Shown here: positions 17,615 to 25,345 of the stretch, one piece after another
Layout: every line of letters starts with the position of its first letter
Numbering within the stretch: the stretch's first letter is position 1
NCBI RefSeq assembly: GCF_036203305.1
Contig: NZ_CP108131.1
Span: 6,076,001-6,140,000 of the forward strand
Direction: 5' to 3'
Length of the DNA: 64,000 nt
DNA from: Streptomyces sp. NBC_00190
GTDB lineage: Bacteria > Actinomycetota > Actinomycetes > Streptomycetales > Streptomycetaceae
Made by a program: the position numbers and the translations under genes
Notes under the pieces: generated by a model
The model's database searches: none
Seen by the model: only the letters and a program-made list of their open reading frames with translations
What the model was told of the DNA's origin: nothing

Positions 17615-18187
17615 CGCGTCCTTGGCGGGGCAGGCGGTGATCGATCTGGCGCTCTCGCCTCCTTGCCCGGCCGTCGCCCGGGTCGGAAGCAGCACCCCTG
17701 GTGAGGGCCCGTACTCGGGCCGTCAGGATGGCGACGTGGCCCCGAAGGGCCTTCAGGCCTCCGGCGAATCTGGGGCAGTGGTCACGGCCAGCGGCCCGAC
17801 GGTGACCAGCAGGACGGCGGCGGTCCTGACTCCCACTCCGTGCATGGGAGTCCGGCGCATGATCGAACGTGTCGGCCATGTCACCGAGAGCAGGGCCCCC
17901 AGGCCGACCCCGGCCGCGCCGCGCCGACGAGGACCGTGTCCCCCTCCCGGGGGGTGCCTGCCCGGCAGGAGAGCGCCGAGCACGGTTCACCGGCCTGCGG
18001 AGGCAGACCTCCCGGCCCTGGACCACCGGACTGCCGTTGGCACGCCCAGCCGGCACCTGATGAACGCAAGCCCAACGGCTGCTCGACCACAGCCAGCGGG
18101 CGACTCTGCTTTGCCCATGCGCCGCGCGCAACGGCGCGGTGGCCGAGGCTTCGGCCACGGCAGGCGGCGGCCTGCGGGCCGGGCCGC
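17615..18187. other. Gene-free stretch, possible gene remnant
   Basis: No convincing intact gene in 573 bp. A short minus-strand frame near 17753-17983 contains a hydrophobic stretch (VRTAAVLLVTVGPLAVTT) that could be a fragment of a membrane protein, but it lacks partner segments and good codon bias. I treat the region as non-coding, possibly decayed. Confidence 0.35.
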
Positions 18188-19027
18188 TCAGACGCGGACC
18201 ACCTCGACACGGTCCTCGATCGGGGTGTAGCCCAGGCGCAGGTAGATGCCGTTGCTGGTCGGGTTGGCCAGGTCGGTGAAGAGCAGTACCTCGGAGGCAC
18301 CGGCCGCGTACGCCGCCTCGCTCGCCGCGTGCGTGACCCCGGCGGCGTAGCCGCGGCCACGGGCCTGCGGCGGGGTGTAGACCGGGCCGACGCGGGCGGC
18401 CGAGCCGATCGGGCGGTTGAAGGAGGCCAGCGAGACCGGGGCGCCCCCGTGCTCCCAGAGCAGGATGCCGTCGTACGAGATCCGGTCGCGCAGGACCGCC
18501 TCGGAGGCGGAGCCCGGGATCCCGGCCTCGGCGTTGAACTTGTCGATCCACGCCGTCAGCAGCGGCAGATCCGCCTCGGCGGCGAGCCGGGCGTGCCCGG
18601 CCGGCGCGGGATCCGGGGCGACCAGGCCGTCCAGCCGGTACAGGCGGGTCTCCTCGGCGATCCGGGTGGGTCGCCCCCAGGCCTCGGCCAGTGCCTCCGC
18701 GTCCGGGCGGCGGGCGTTGATCCCGTGGAGTCCGGCGAGCAGCGGCTCGGTGGTGAGAGCGGCCCCGAGGGCCCGGACCGCGTCCTCGGGCACCGCGCTG
18801 AGCAGCAGCGGGAACGGCGGGGTGCACAACAGGCCCCCGGCAACGACTCCGTCGGCGCCGGTCCACCAGCCGAATAAGGGCTCGTCCGCCCCGTAGGCGG
18901 CGGTCCCGCGCCGCTCCAGTGCGTCGGTCACGGTCAGCAGGGCGGTATGGCCGACGGGATCCGCGGCCACGGCCGGGCCCGCCGCGGCCAGATAGGCCGC
19001 CAGGTCCGAAGTGAAGGTCCAAGTCAT
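18188..19027 (-). CDS. GNAT family N-acetyltransferase
   Basis: 279-residue acetyltransferase. The C-terminal GNAT fold carries the acetyl-CoA-binding motif A as VYTPPQARGRGYAAGVTHA (Q-x-x-G-x-G/A type) followed by EVLLFTDLANPTSNGIYLRLGY, the usual motif B with Asn and Tyr. The N-terminal half is a degenerate GNAT-like domain, as in many double-GNAT Streptomyces proteins. The substrate is unknown. ATG at 19027 lies 120 bp from the divergent-facing side of the PaaX gene on the same strand; no operon partner. Confidence 0.85.
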   Translation of the reverse strand: MTWTFTSDLAAYLAAAGPAVAADPVGHTALLTVTDALERRGTAAYGADEPLFGWWTGADGVVAGGLLCTPPFPLLLSAVPEDAVRALGAALTTEPLLAGLHGINARRPDAEALAEAWGRPTRIAEETRLYRLDGLVAPDPAPAGHARLAAEADLPLLTAWIDKFNAEAGIPGSASEAVLRDRISYDGILLWEHGGAPVSLASFNRPIGSAARVGPVYTPPQARGRGYAAGVTHAASEAAYAAGASEVLLFTDLANPTSNGIYLRLGYTPIEDRVEVVRV

Positions 19028-19152
19028 GGCCCATCCTCGCGCGGCCCCGGAGCCCCGCGCATCCGACTTTCAACGGGGGGCCGGCCCGTGCCGTGCCTCA
19101 GACGAGATCGCGGGGCGGTGGGGAGACGTGGAAGACGAACGGCCGTCGTCGG

Positions 19153-19953
19153 TCACGGCTGTACGAAGCGCGCCCCCGCGTCCCGCAGCCGCGCGTGGAG
19201 CTCGGAGAACACGGCTGCCGCGCGGTCGCCCGGCCAGTCCGACGGCAGCAGAGCGCGCGGCAGGCCCGGGTCGGCGTACGGCAGGCGCCGCCAGCTGTCC
19301 AGGGCGAGGAGGTAGCCGCGGTAGGCCTCCTCCGGGGTCGGTTCCGGGCCCGGCTGGAGGGCGCGCAGGGCGGGTTCGTGCTGGTCGAGGAATTCCTCGT
19401 GCTGTTTGGCCAGGGCCGTCAGGTCCCACCAGCGGGCCACGGCCTCGGCCGTCGGCGCGAAGCCGAGGTGGGCGCCGCGGAACAGCTCCACGTACGGCGT
19501 CAGGTGCAGCCGTTCCAGGGTGTGGCCGGTCTCCTCGGCCAGCCCCGCCGGGGCGATCCACACGCCCGGCGCCACCGCGCCGAAGCCGAGCCGGGCCAGC
19601 CGGGAGCGCAGCAGGTGCCGCTTGTTCCTCTCCTGCTCCGGGACGGAGAACACCGCCACCAGCCACTCGTCCGACAACTGAGGGCTGCCGTAGATCCGCC
19701 GGTCGCCGTCGTCCAGCAGCTGGCGGGCCTCCTCGGAGAGCTCGTAGGCCGCCGAGCCGTCGGCGGCGCGCGCGGGCAGCAGGAAGCCGCGCCGCTTCAG
19801 CCGGGACACCGACGAGCGGACCGATGGGGCGTCCACGCCGGCCGCGCCCAGCAGGCGGACCAGCTCGGACACCGGGACCGGTCCCTCGAAGGCCCGCCCG
19901 TAGGCGCCGTAGAACGTGACGATCAGAGATCGCGGAGTGTGCTGCTCGGCCAC
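19153..19953 (-). CDS. PaaX family transcriptional regulator
   Basis: 266 residues with the three-part PaaX architecture: an N-terminal winged helix (SLIVTFYGAYGR, VRSSVSRLKRRGFL), a central domain (WLVAVFSVPEQERNKRHLLRSRLARLGFG) and the C-terminal PaaX_C region (ALDSWRRLPYADPGLPRALLP). PaaX proteins repress aryl-CoA catabolic genes and are released by an aryl-CoA. The gene lies 4 bp after the aryl-CoA ligase gene in the same direction, so the regulator is likely made with the ligase and controls it, probably through the near-palindrome at 21656-21679. Confidence 0.88.
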   Translation of the reverse strand: MAEQHTPRSLIVTFYGAYGRAFEGPVPVSELVRLLGAAGVDAPSVRSSVSRLKRRGFLLPARAADGSAAYELSEEARQLLDDGDRRIYGSPQLSDEWLVAVFSVPEQERNKRHLLRSRLARLGFGAVAPGVWIAPAGLAEETGHTLERLHLTPYVELFRGAHLGFAPTAEAVARWWDLTALAKQHEEFLDQHEPALRALQPGPEPTPEEAYRGYLLALDSWRRLPYADPGLPRALLPSDWPGDRAAAVFSELHARLRDAGARFVQP

Positions 19954-19957
19954 GGGT

Positions 19958-21601
19958 TCACTCTAGGACCTGTCCCGGTTCCCGCAGGCGGAAGCGTTGC
20001 AGTTTGCCCGTCGCCGTGCGGGGGAGGGCGGGGAGGAAGACGAAGGAGCGCGGGCACTTGTGGGGGGCCAGCTCGGACCGCATGAAGGTGCGCAGGTCCT
20101 CCTCCGTGAGCACCGCACCGTCACGCGTGACGGTGTACGCCACCACGACCTGCCCGCGTCGCTCGTCCGGTCGGCCCACCACCGCCGCCTCCAGCACGTC
20201 GGGGTGACGCAGCAGGGCCTCTTCCACCTCCGGGCCCGCGATGTTGTAGCCCGCCGAGATGATCATGTCGTCGGCGCGGGCGACGTAGCGGAAGTACCCC
20301 TCCGGGTCGCGGACGTAGGTGTCGCCCGTCAGGTTCCAGCCGCCTTGTACGTACTCCCCCTGCCGGGGATCGGCCAGGTAGCGGCAGCCCACCGGGCCCC
20401 GTACCGCCAGCAGCCCCGGCTCGTCGTCCGCGACCGGCCGGCCGTAGGGGTCCACCACGCGTGCCTGCCAGCCCGGGACCACCCGGCCGGTCGTACCCGG
20501 CCGGATGTCCTCGTCGGCGGCGGAGATGAAGATGTGCAGCAGTTCGGTCGCCCCGATGCCGTTGATGATGCGCAGGCCGGTGCGCTCGTACCAGGCCTGC
20601 CAGGTGGCGGCGGGCAGGTTCTCCCCGGCGGAGACGCAGCGGCGCAGCGCGGAGAGATCGTGGGTGCCCACGTCGTACGGGCCGAGCGCGTCCAGCATCG
20701 CCCGGTACGCGGTGGGCGCCGTGAACAGCACCGTCACCCGGTGCTCGGCGAGCGCGGGCAGCAGGTGGCGCGGCCCGGCCTCCTCCAGCAGCAGCGCGGA
20801 CGCCCCGGCCCGCAGCGGGAAGACGACCAGCCCGCCGAGGCCGAAGGTGAACCCGAGCGGCGGGCTGCCCGCGAAGACGTCGTCGGGGCGGGGGCGCAGA
20901 ACGCGGCGGGAGAAGGTGTCCGCGACGGCGAGCAGGTCGCGGTGGAAGTGCATGCAGCCCTTCGGCCGTCCGGTGGTCCCGGAGGTGAAGGCGATCAGGG
21001 CGACGTCGTCGCAGGAGGTCGGGGCGGCGGGGAACGGTCTGCCCGCGTGCCGCTCGGCGAGGCGCAGCAGATCGTCCGGGGCCTCGCCGCCGTACGCGGT
21101 GATCCGCAGCCCCGGCACCTCCGCCTTGACCAGGTCGTCCAGCACGTCCGCGTGGCACAGGGCGTGGCCCACCCGCGCCATCGCGCAGACCGTGGCCAGC
21201 TCCTGGGCGCGCTGCTGGGGCAGTACGGTCACCGCCACCGCGCCCGCCTTGACCACCGCGAGCCAGCAGGCGGCGAGCCAGGGGCCGGTGGGCCCGCGCA
21301 GCAGCACCCGGTTGCCGGGGACGACGCCGAGATCGACAGTGAGCACGTGGGCGAGGCGGTCCACGCGCTCGCGCAGGCCGCCGTACGTCCACACCTCGCC
21401 CGCGCCGCTGCGCAGGGCGGGGCGGTCGGCGCCGCCCGCCCCGAACCGGGCGATGGTGGCGTCGAGCAGTTCGGCCGCGCAGTTCAGGCGGTCCGGGTAG
21501 GCCAGTTCGGGCAGCTCGAAGAGGAGTTCCGGCCAGGTGTCGGCGGGCGGCAGATGGTCGCGGGCGAAGGTGTCGGCGTGAGCGGAAGGCTTGAGCTCCA
21601 A
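19958..21601 (-). CDS. Benzoate/2-aminobenzoate-type CoA ligase
   Basis: 547-residue acyl-AMP-forming ligase that would activate an aromatic acid with ATP and CoA. The P-loop-like motif is IAFTSGTTGRPKG, the ATP site INGIGATELLHIF, and the hinge and catalytic lysine regions are YVARADDMIISAGYNI and LPRTATGKLQRFRLR. The N-terminus LKPSAHADTFARDHLPP matches 2-aminobenzoate-CoA ligase types. I use TTG at 21601 because homologues begin there and codons upstream look non-conserved. Substrate choice between benzoate, anthranilate and salicylate is inference from neighbours (acyl-CoA dehydrogenase, RidA, PaaX). Confidence 0.85.
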   Translation of the reverse strand: MELKPSAHADTFARDHLPPADTWPELLFELPELAYPDRLNCAAELLDATIARFGAGGADRPALRSGAGEVWTYGGLRERVDRLAHVLTVDLGVVPGNRVLLRGPTGPWLAACWLAVVKAGAVAVTVLPQQRAQELATVCAMARVGHALCHADVLDDLVKAEVPGLRITAYGGEAPDDLLRLAERHAGRPFPAAPTSCDDVALIAFTSGTTGRPKGCMHFHRDLLAVADTFSRRVLRPRPDDVFAGSPPLGFTFGLGGLVVFPLRAGASALLLEEAGPRHLLPALAEHRVTVLFTAPTAYRAMLDALGPYDVGTHDLSALRRCVSAGENLPAATWQAWYERTGLRIINGIGATELLHIFISAADEDIRPGTTGRVVPGWQARVVDPYGRPVADDEPGLLAVRGPVGCRYLADPRQGEYVQGGWNLTGDTYVRDPEGYFRYVARADDMIISAGYNIAGPEVEEALLRHPDVLEAAVVGRPDERRGQVVVAYTVTRDGAVLTEEDLRTFMRSELAPHKCPRSFVFLPALPRTATGKLQRFRLREPGQVLE

Positions 21602-21655
21602 GGCGGGTGCGCCCCCTTGCGACGTCCGGATTTTGGGTGGAGCCGGCCGTGCGGT

Positions 21656-21679
21656 ACCACACGAGCGTATCGTGATGGT
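21656..21679. promoter_or_regulatory. Candidate operator between ligase and acyl-CoA dehydrogenase
   Basis: Near-palindrome ACCACACGA-GCGTA-TCGTGATGGT: arms match except for a one-base offset (CACGA/TCGTG core at 21660-21674). It is centred between the divergent starts at 21601 and 21721, where one repressor could control both. PaaX is the natural candidate because it is encoded in the leftward unit. Confidence 0.5.
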
Positions 21680-21720
21680 GACGGCAGTCAACAGGACGCG
21701 ATAGAAGCGGGGATGTTCGG

Positions 21721-22872
21721 ATGACCGGATTCGCGCTCGGGGTGGACCAGGAGGAATGGTGCGCGCACTTGCGCGCGCTGTCGGCCGACCGGCTGCGGCC
21801 GCTGGCCGAGAAGGGCGAGCCGGGGCGGATCAATCGGCCGCTGCTGGCGGAGCTTGGTGAACTGGGTCTGCTGGAACGGGTGTTCACCTCCGGCGCGCTG
21901 GAACTGTGCCTGCTGCGGGAATCCCTCGCGTACGGCTGCACGGAGGCCGAGACGGCGCTCGCGCTCCAAGGACTGGGGGCGTACCCGGTCCTGCGGGCGG
22001 GGAGTGAGGCGCAGCGCGCGCGCTGGCTGCCCGGGGTGCGCGCCGGGCGGGCGGTGGCCGCCTTCGCGCTGAGCGAGCCGGGGGCGGGCTCGGACGCGGC
22101 GGCACTGGCACTGGAGGCGGCCCCCGATCCCGGGGGCGCGGCCGGGGGCCGGAGCCGGGGCGGCTGGCGGCTCAGCGGGGAGAAGTGCTGGATCTCCAAC
22201 GCCCCGGAGGCGGATTTCTACACGGTGTTCGCCCGGACGGGCGAAGGGCCGGGCGCCAAGGGGGTGTCGGCCTTCCTGGTCCCGGCGGACCGGCCCGGGC
22301 TCACCGGCGAGGCGCTCGACATGCTGTCCCCGCACCCGATCGGCTCCCTGACCTTCGACGGCGTCCCCGTCGGCCCCGAGGACCTGCTCGGCGAGCCCGG
22401 GCGCGGATTCCGGGTCGCGATGGACACGCTGAACCTCTTCCGGCCGAGCGTCGGGGCGTTCGCGGTCGGCATGGCCCGGGCCGCGCTCGACGCGACGCTC
22501 GCGTACACGGCGGGCCGGACCGCCTTCGGCGGCGTGCTCGGCGACCTGCAGGCGGTGGCCCACCGGGTGGCGGAGATGGCCACGCGCACCGAGGCCGCAC
22601 GGCTCCTCGTCTACGCGGCGGCGGGGGCGTACGACAGCGGCTCGCCGGACGTCCCGCGGCGCGCGGCCATGGCGAAGCTCCTCGCCACGGAGACGGCCCA
22701 GTACGTCGTGGACCACGCGGTCCAGCTCCACGGAGCCGTCGCCTTGCGACGGGGCCACCTGCTCGAACACCTCTACCGGGAGGTGCGGGCCCCGAGGATC
22801 TACGAGGGCGCGAGCGAGGTCCAGCGCACCATCATCGCGAAGGAGATGTACCGGGCGGTGGCGCCGCGATGA
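21721..22872 (+). CDS. Acyl-CoA dehydrogenase
   Basis: 383-residue flavoprotein of the acyl-CoA dehydrogenase family. FAD-binding signatures are FALSEPGAGSDAAAL and GEKCWISNAPEADFY; the catalytic base is Glu362 in IYEGASEVQRTIIAKEM, as in medium-chain enzymes. A short Gly/Arg-rich insertion (DPGGAAGGRSRGG) sits between the two FAD signatures. Placed divergently from an aromatic acyl-CoA ligase and coupled to RidA (ATGA overlap), it probably oxidises a ring-derived CoA thioester rather than a fatty acid; that is inference. Confidence 0.9.
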   Translation: MTGFALGVDQEEWCAHLRALSADRLRPLAEKGEPGRINRPLLAELGELGLLERVFTSGALELCLLRESLAYGCTEAETALALQGLGAYPVLRAGSEAQRARWLPGVRAGRAVAAFALSEPGAGSDAAALALEAAPDPGGAAGGRSRGGWRLSGEKCWISNAPEADFYTVFARTGEGPGAKGVSAFLVPADRPGLTGEALDMLSPHPIGSLTFDGVPVGPEDLLGEPGRGFRVAMDTLNLFRPSVGAFAVGMARAALDATLAYTAGRTAFGGVLGDLQAVAHRVAEMATRTEAARLLVYAAAGAYDSGSPDVPRRAAMAKLLATETAQYVVDHAVQLHGAVALRRGHLLEHLYREVRAPRIYEGASEVQRTIIAKEMYRAVAPR

Positions 22873-23267
22873 GCCTGGAGCGGATCAACCCGGCCGAGCT
22901 GTCGCCGCCGACGGGCTTCTCGCACGCGGTGGCGGCGACCGGCTCCCGGCTGGTGTTCCTGGCGGGCCAGACCGCGCTGGACCCAGCGGGCAAGGTGGTG
23001 GGCGAGACCCTGCCCGAGCAGTTCGAACGGGCCCTGGCCAACCTGCTGACCGCCCTCGCGGAGTCCGGCGGCGCGCCGGCCGACCTGGCGCGCGTGACCG
23101 TCTACGCGGTGGACGTGCCGGCGTACCGGGACTGCGCCGCCGAACTCGGGCGGATCTGGCGGCGGCTGGCGGGCCGCGACTATCCGGCGATGGCCGTCAT
23201 CGGCGTGGTCCGCCTCTGGGACGAACAGGCGATGGTCGAACTCGACGGCGTCGCGGTCCTGCCGTAG
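22869..23267 (+). CDS. RidA (YjgF/YER057c) family enamine/imine deaminase
   Basis: 132-residue RidA-type protein, normally a homotrimer that hydrolyses reactive enamines or imines. Visible family features are FSHAVAATGSRLVFLAGQTALD, LPEQFERALANLLTALAESG, VTVYAVDVPAY and VVRLWDEQAMVELDGVAVLP. The usual catalytic Arg near the end (R in VVRLW) is present. The ATG overlaps the stop of the acyl-CoA dehydrogenase gene (ATGA). In anthranilate-type CoA pathways a RidA homologue is expected to handle an imine formed after ring opening, which suits this context. Confidence 0.88.
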   Translation: MSLERINPAELSPPTGFSHAVAATGSRLVFLAGQTALDPAGKVVGETLPEQFERALANLLTALAESGGAPADLARVTVYAVDVPAYRDCAAELGRIWRRLAGRDYPAMAVIGVVRLWDEQAMVELDGVAVLP

Positions 23268-23328
23268 CCGCACACACGGCTAGCCGCACATACGGCTAGC
23301 CGCGCAACCGGCTATCCGCGCGTGCGGC
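23265..23328. repeat. Four tandem 16-bp repeats across two convergent stop codons
   Basis: Unit TAGCCGCACACACGGC at 23265-23280, 23281-23296, 23297-23312 and 23313-23328, with 1-5 changes in later copies. The first copy begins exactly with the TAG of the RidA gene and the array contains the TAG of the convergent tautomerase gene. Each unit junction forms a small inverted repeat (TAGCCG...CGGCTA), so the array could fold as a bidirectional terminator. Confidence 0.8.
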
Positions 23329-23518
23329 GGCGGTACTCGTCCGTGCGGACGCCGCCCACGCCCCAGTCCTCCAGGGCGACTTCGTCGATGAGGACGAACG
23401 TGGTGGCCGGGTCCTTGTCGAGGACCCGGACCAGCAGGTCGGTGACCCCGGCGATGATCTCGGCCTTCTGGGCCGGGGTGGCACCCTCACGGGTGATCTT
23501 GACGTTGACGTACGGCAC
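23312..23518 (-). CDS. 4-oxalocrotonate tautomerase family enzyme
   Basis: 68-residue small tautomerase. After removal of the initiator (GTG at 23518) Pro is N-terminal (PYVNVKI), the catalytic base of the family. The body fits, with EGATPAQKAEIIAGVTDLLV and the ATTFVLIDEVALEDWGVGG strand. It works as a hexamer in known cases and shifts keto-enol double bonds. Co-oriented with the SDR gene 41 bp upstream and probably in its operon under the LysR regulator. The 3' end lies inside the 16-bp tandem repeat array, so the last residues (RRRTRG) may derive from repeat growth. Confidence 0.85.
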   Translation of the reverse strand: MPYVNVKITREGATPAQKAEIIAGVTDLLVRVLDKDPATTFVLIDEVALEDWGVGGVRTDEYRRRTRG

Positions 23519-23559
23519 GGTGGCAGGTCCTTCCTGGTCGGCGGGGGAGAGGCGGGGGA

Positions 23560-24294
23560 TCAGGCGCGGCCGGTGACGTGGCCGCCGTCCACGCGCAGGG
23601 CGTGGCCGGTGACGAACGCGGCGCCCGCGAGGTAGAGCACCGCCTCGGAGATCTCGGAGACCTCGCCGACCCGGTCCAGCAGGGCGAGACCGCCGAAGGA
23701 GTCCACGTCGGAGTCCGCGTGCAGCGGCGTACGGACGATGCCGGGCGCGACGAGGTTGACGCGGATGCCGTCGGCCGCGAGCTCGGCGGACAGGCTCGTG
23801 GTCAGCCCGTGCACACCGGCCTTGCTGACCACCGGAGCGGAGGCCGGGAAGCCGGCCAGCCCGTGGTCCACGAGGACGGTGCCGATGTTGACGATGCTGC
23901 CGCCCTCGCCCTGGGCGCGCAGCGCCCGCACCACGGCCTGGGTGGTGAGGTAGGTGCCCTTGAGGTTGCCGGTCAGGAAGCCGTCGAGCTCTTCCTCGGT
24001 GACCTCGGTGAAGGGCTTGGAGGCGAAGGTGCCGGCGTTGTTGACCAGGACGTCGATCCGGCCGAAGTGGTCGATCGCGGTGCGGACGAGTGACTCGCCG
24101 GTCCGGGGATCGGCGATGGCGCCCGCGACCCAGGCGGTCCGCTCCGGACGGCCGAGGCCGGCCGCCGCCTTGGCGAGGCGCTCGGGGTCCCGGCCGTTCA
24201 GGACGACGTTGGCGCCGCTCGCCAGGAAGGCGCGGGCGATGTCGAGGCCGATGCCGCTGGAGGAGCCGGTGATCAATGCGGTGCTGGTGTTCAT
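23560..24294 (-). CDS. Short-chain dehydrogenase/reductase lacking the catalytic Tyr
   Basis: 244-residue SDR with a normal NAD(P) site (TGSSSGIG at residues 10-17), NNAG at 85-88, and a normal C-terminal signature (VNLVAPGIVRTPL, VTGHALRVDGGH). The active site is altered: where Y-x-x-x-K is expected it reads P154-V-V-S-K158, and the usual Ser of the NISS strand is replaced (NIGTV). Related actinobacterial SDRs with such ASAP-type motifs exist in my recollection, so this is likely a functional subfamily rather than an error. Role unknown. Divergent LysR gene probably regulates it. Confidence 0.85.
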   Translation of the reverse strand: MNTSTALITGSSSGIGLDIARAFLASGANVVLNGRDPERLAKAAAGLGRPERTAWVAGAIADPRTGESLVRTAIDHFGRIDVLVNNAGTFASKPFTEVTEEELDGFLTGNLKGTYLTTQAVVRALRAQGEGGSIVNIGTVLVDHGLAGFPASAPVVSKAGVHGLTTSLSAELAADGIRVNLVAPGIVRTPLHADSDVDSFGGLALLDRVGEVSEISEAVLYLAGAAFVTGHALRVDGGHVTGRA

Positions 24295-24390
24295 GGTTCA
24301 TGCGCCTTTCGTGGCGGTGGGTTCGTCCGGTGACACCAGAAACGTACGAACCCTCAACGCATAACACCACGACGGAGATTGGAGCATGTG

Positions 24391-24405
24391 ATAATCCCAG
24401 GTTAT
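24391..24405. promoter_or_regulatory. LysR-type box overlapping a leaderless start
   Basis: ATAATCCCAGGTTAT is a T-N11-A dyad (ATAA-N7-TTAT) as bound by LysR regulators. It also includes an extended -10 (TG-T-GATAAT at 24388-24395), placing the transcription start at or within a few bases of the ATG at 24404. The regulator gene is therefore probably leaderless and autorepressed, and the site also faces the SDR gene (start 24294). Confidence 0.5.
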
Positions 24406-25312
24406 GGATGTGGATCTGCGTGACCTGGAGCTCCTCGCCGCCACCGCCGAGGCCGGCTCGCTGACCGCCGCCGCCGAGCGGCTCTACGTCAGCCAGCCGG
24501 CCCTCAGCCAGCGGCTCACCCGGCTGGAGGCCCGCCTCGGCATGCCCCTCTTCGACCGCAAGGGCCGCCGCCTGATCCCCAACGCCGCGGGCCGCCGGCT
24601 GCTGGTGGCCGCCCGCCACGTCCTCGGCGAACTGGAGTCGGCCTCCCGTGACCTGCGCGAGCTGCGCGACGGCCGGGACCGGCGGGTCCGCTTCACAGCG
24701 CAGTGCAGCACCACCTTCCCGTGGCTGCCGCCCGTCCTTCGCGCGTTCCGCGCGCGCGAACCGGACATCGACGTGCGCATCGAGACCGTCGCCGACGACG
24801 CGCCGATCCCGGCGCTGCTCGCCGACCTGGTCGACGTCGCGCTGGTCACCAAACCGGACCTGCAGATGGAGCGGGTGTCCCTGACCAGGCTGTTCGAGGA
24901 CGAGATGGTGGCCGTGGTGCCCGCCGGACACCCGTGGGCCTCCCGCGCGCACCTGACCGCCCGCGACTTCGACGGCGCCGACCTCGTCCTCTACGACTTC
25001 TACGACCCCAAGCGCATCCCGTCGATGCCGCTGCCGATCCCCACCGGAGCCCGCCCGGCCAGGATCACCACCATGCCGGTGGTGACCGACCTGGTCGTCG
25101 AGATGGTGGCGGGCGGCCAGGGCGTGACGGTGCTGCCCAACTGGGTGGCCGCCCCGTACGCGTCCTCCCACGGCCTGGCGCTGGTCCGCATCGGCGCCAG
25201 GCCGCTGACCCGCACATGGTTCTGCGCCACCCGCCCCGGCCCGCGCCCGCCCCACGTGGACGCCTTCGTCGAGGAGCTCACCAGCAGCCTCACCGCCCCC
25301 GTGAGCGGCTAG
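24404..25312 (+). CDS. LysR family transcriptional regulator
   Basis: 302 residues. The N-terminal winged HTH is classical: DLELLAATAEAGSLTAAAER, LYVSQPALSQRLTRLEARLG and MPLFDRKGRRLIPNAAG. The effector domain follows from about residue 90 (RVRFTAQCSTTFPWLPPVLR, similar to MetR-like proteins) with the second lobe around VVPAGHPWASR. Divergent from the SDR-tautomerase unit with a T-N11-A dyad between them, the normal LysR arrangement. No Shine-Dalgarno precedes the ATG; a leaderless mRNA is likely. The inducer is unknown. Confidence 0.88.
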   Translation: MDVDLRDLELLAATAEAGSLTAAAERLYVSQPALSQRLTRLEARLGMPLFDRKGRRLIPNAAGRRLLVAARHVLGELESASRDLRELRDGRDRRVRFTAQCSTTFPWLPPVLRAFRAREPDIDVRIETVADDAPIPALLADLVDVALVTKPDLQMERVSLTRLFEDEMVAVVPAGHPWASRAHLTARDFDGADLVLYDFYDPKRIPSMPLPIPTGARPARITTMPVVTDLVVEMVAGGQGVTVLPNWVAAPYASSHGLALVRIGARPLTRTWFCATRPGPRPPHVDAFVEELTSSLTAPVSG

Positions 25313-25345
25313 GTTTGTTGTCCGGACAAAGGCGTCTTGTCCGGG

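Noticed and set aside
23265..23328. CRISPR array
   Set aside because: Units are 16 bp, directly adjacent with no spacers, so this is a simple tandem repeat.
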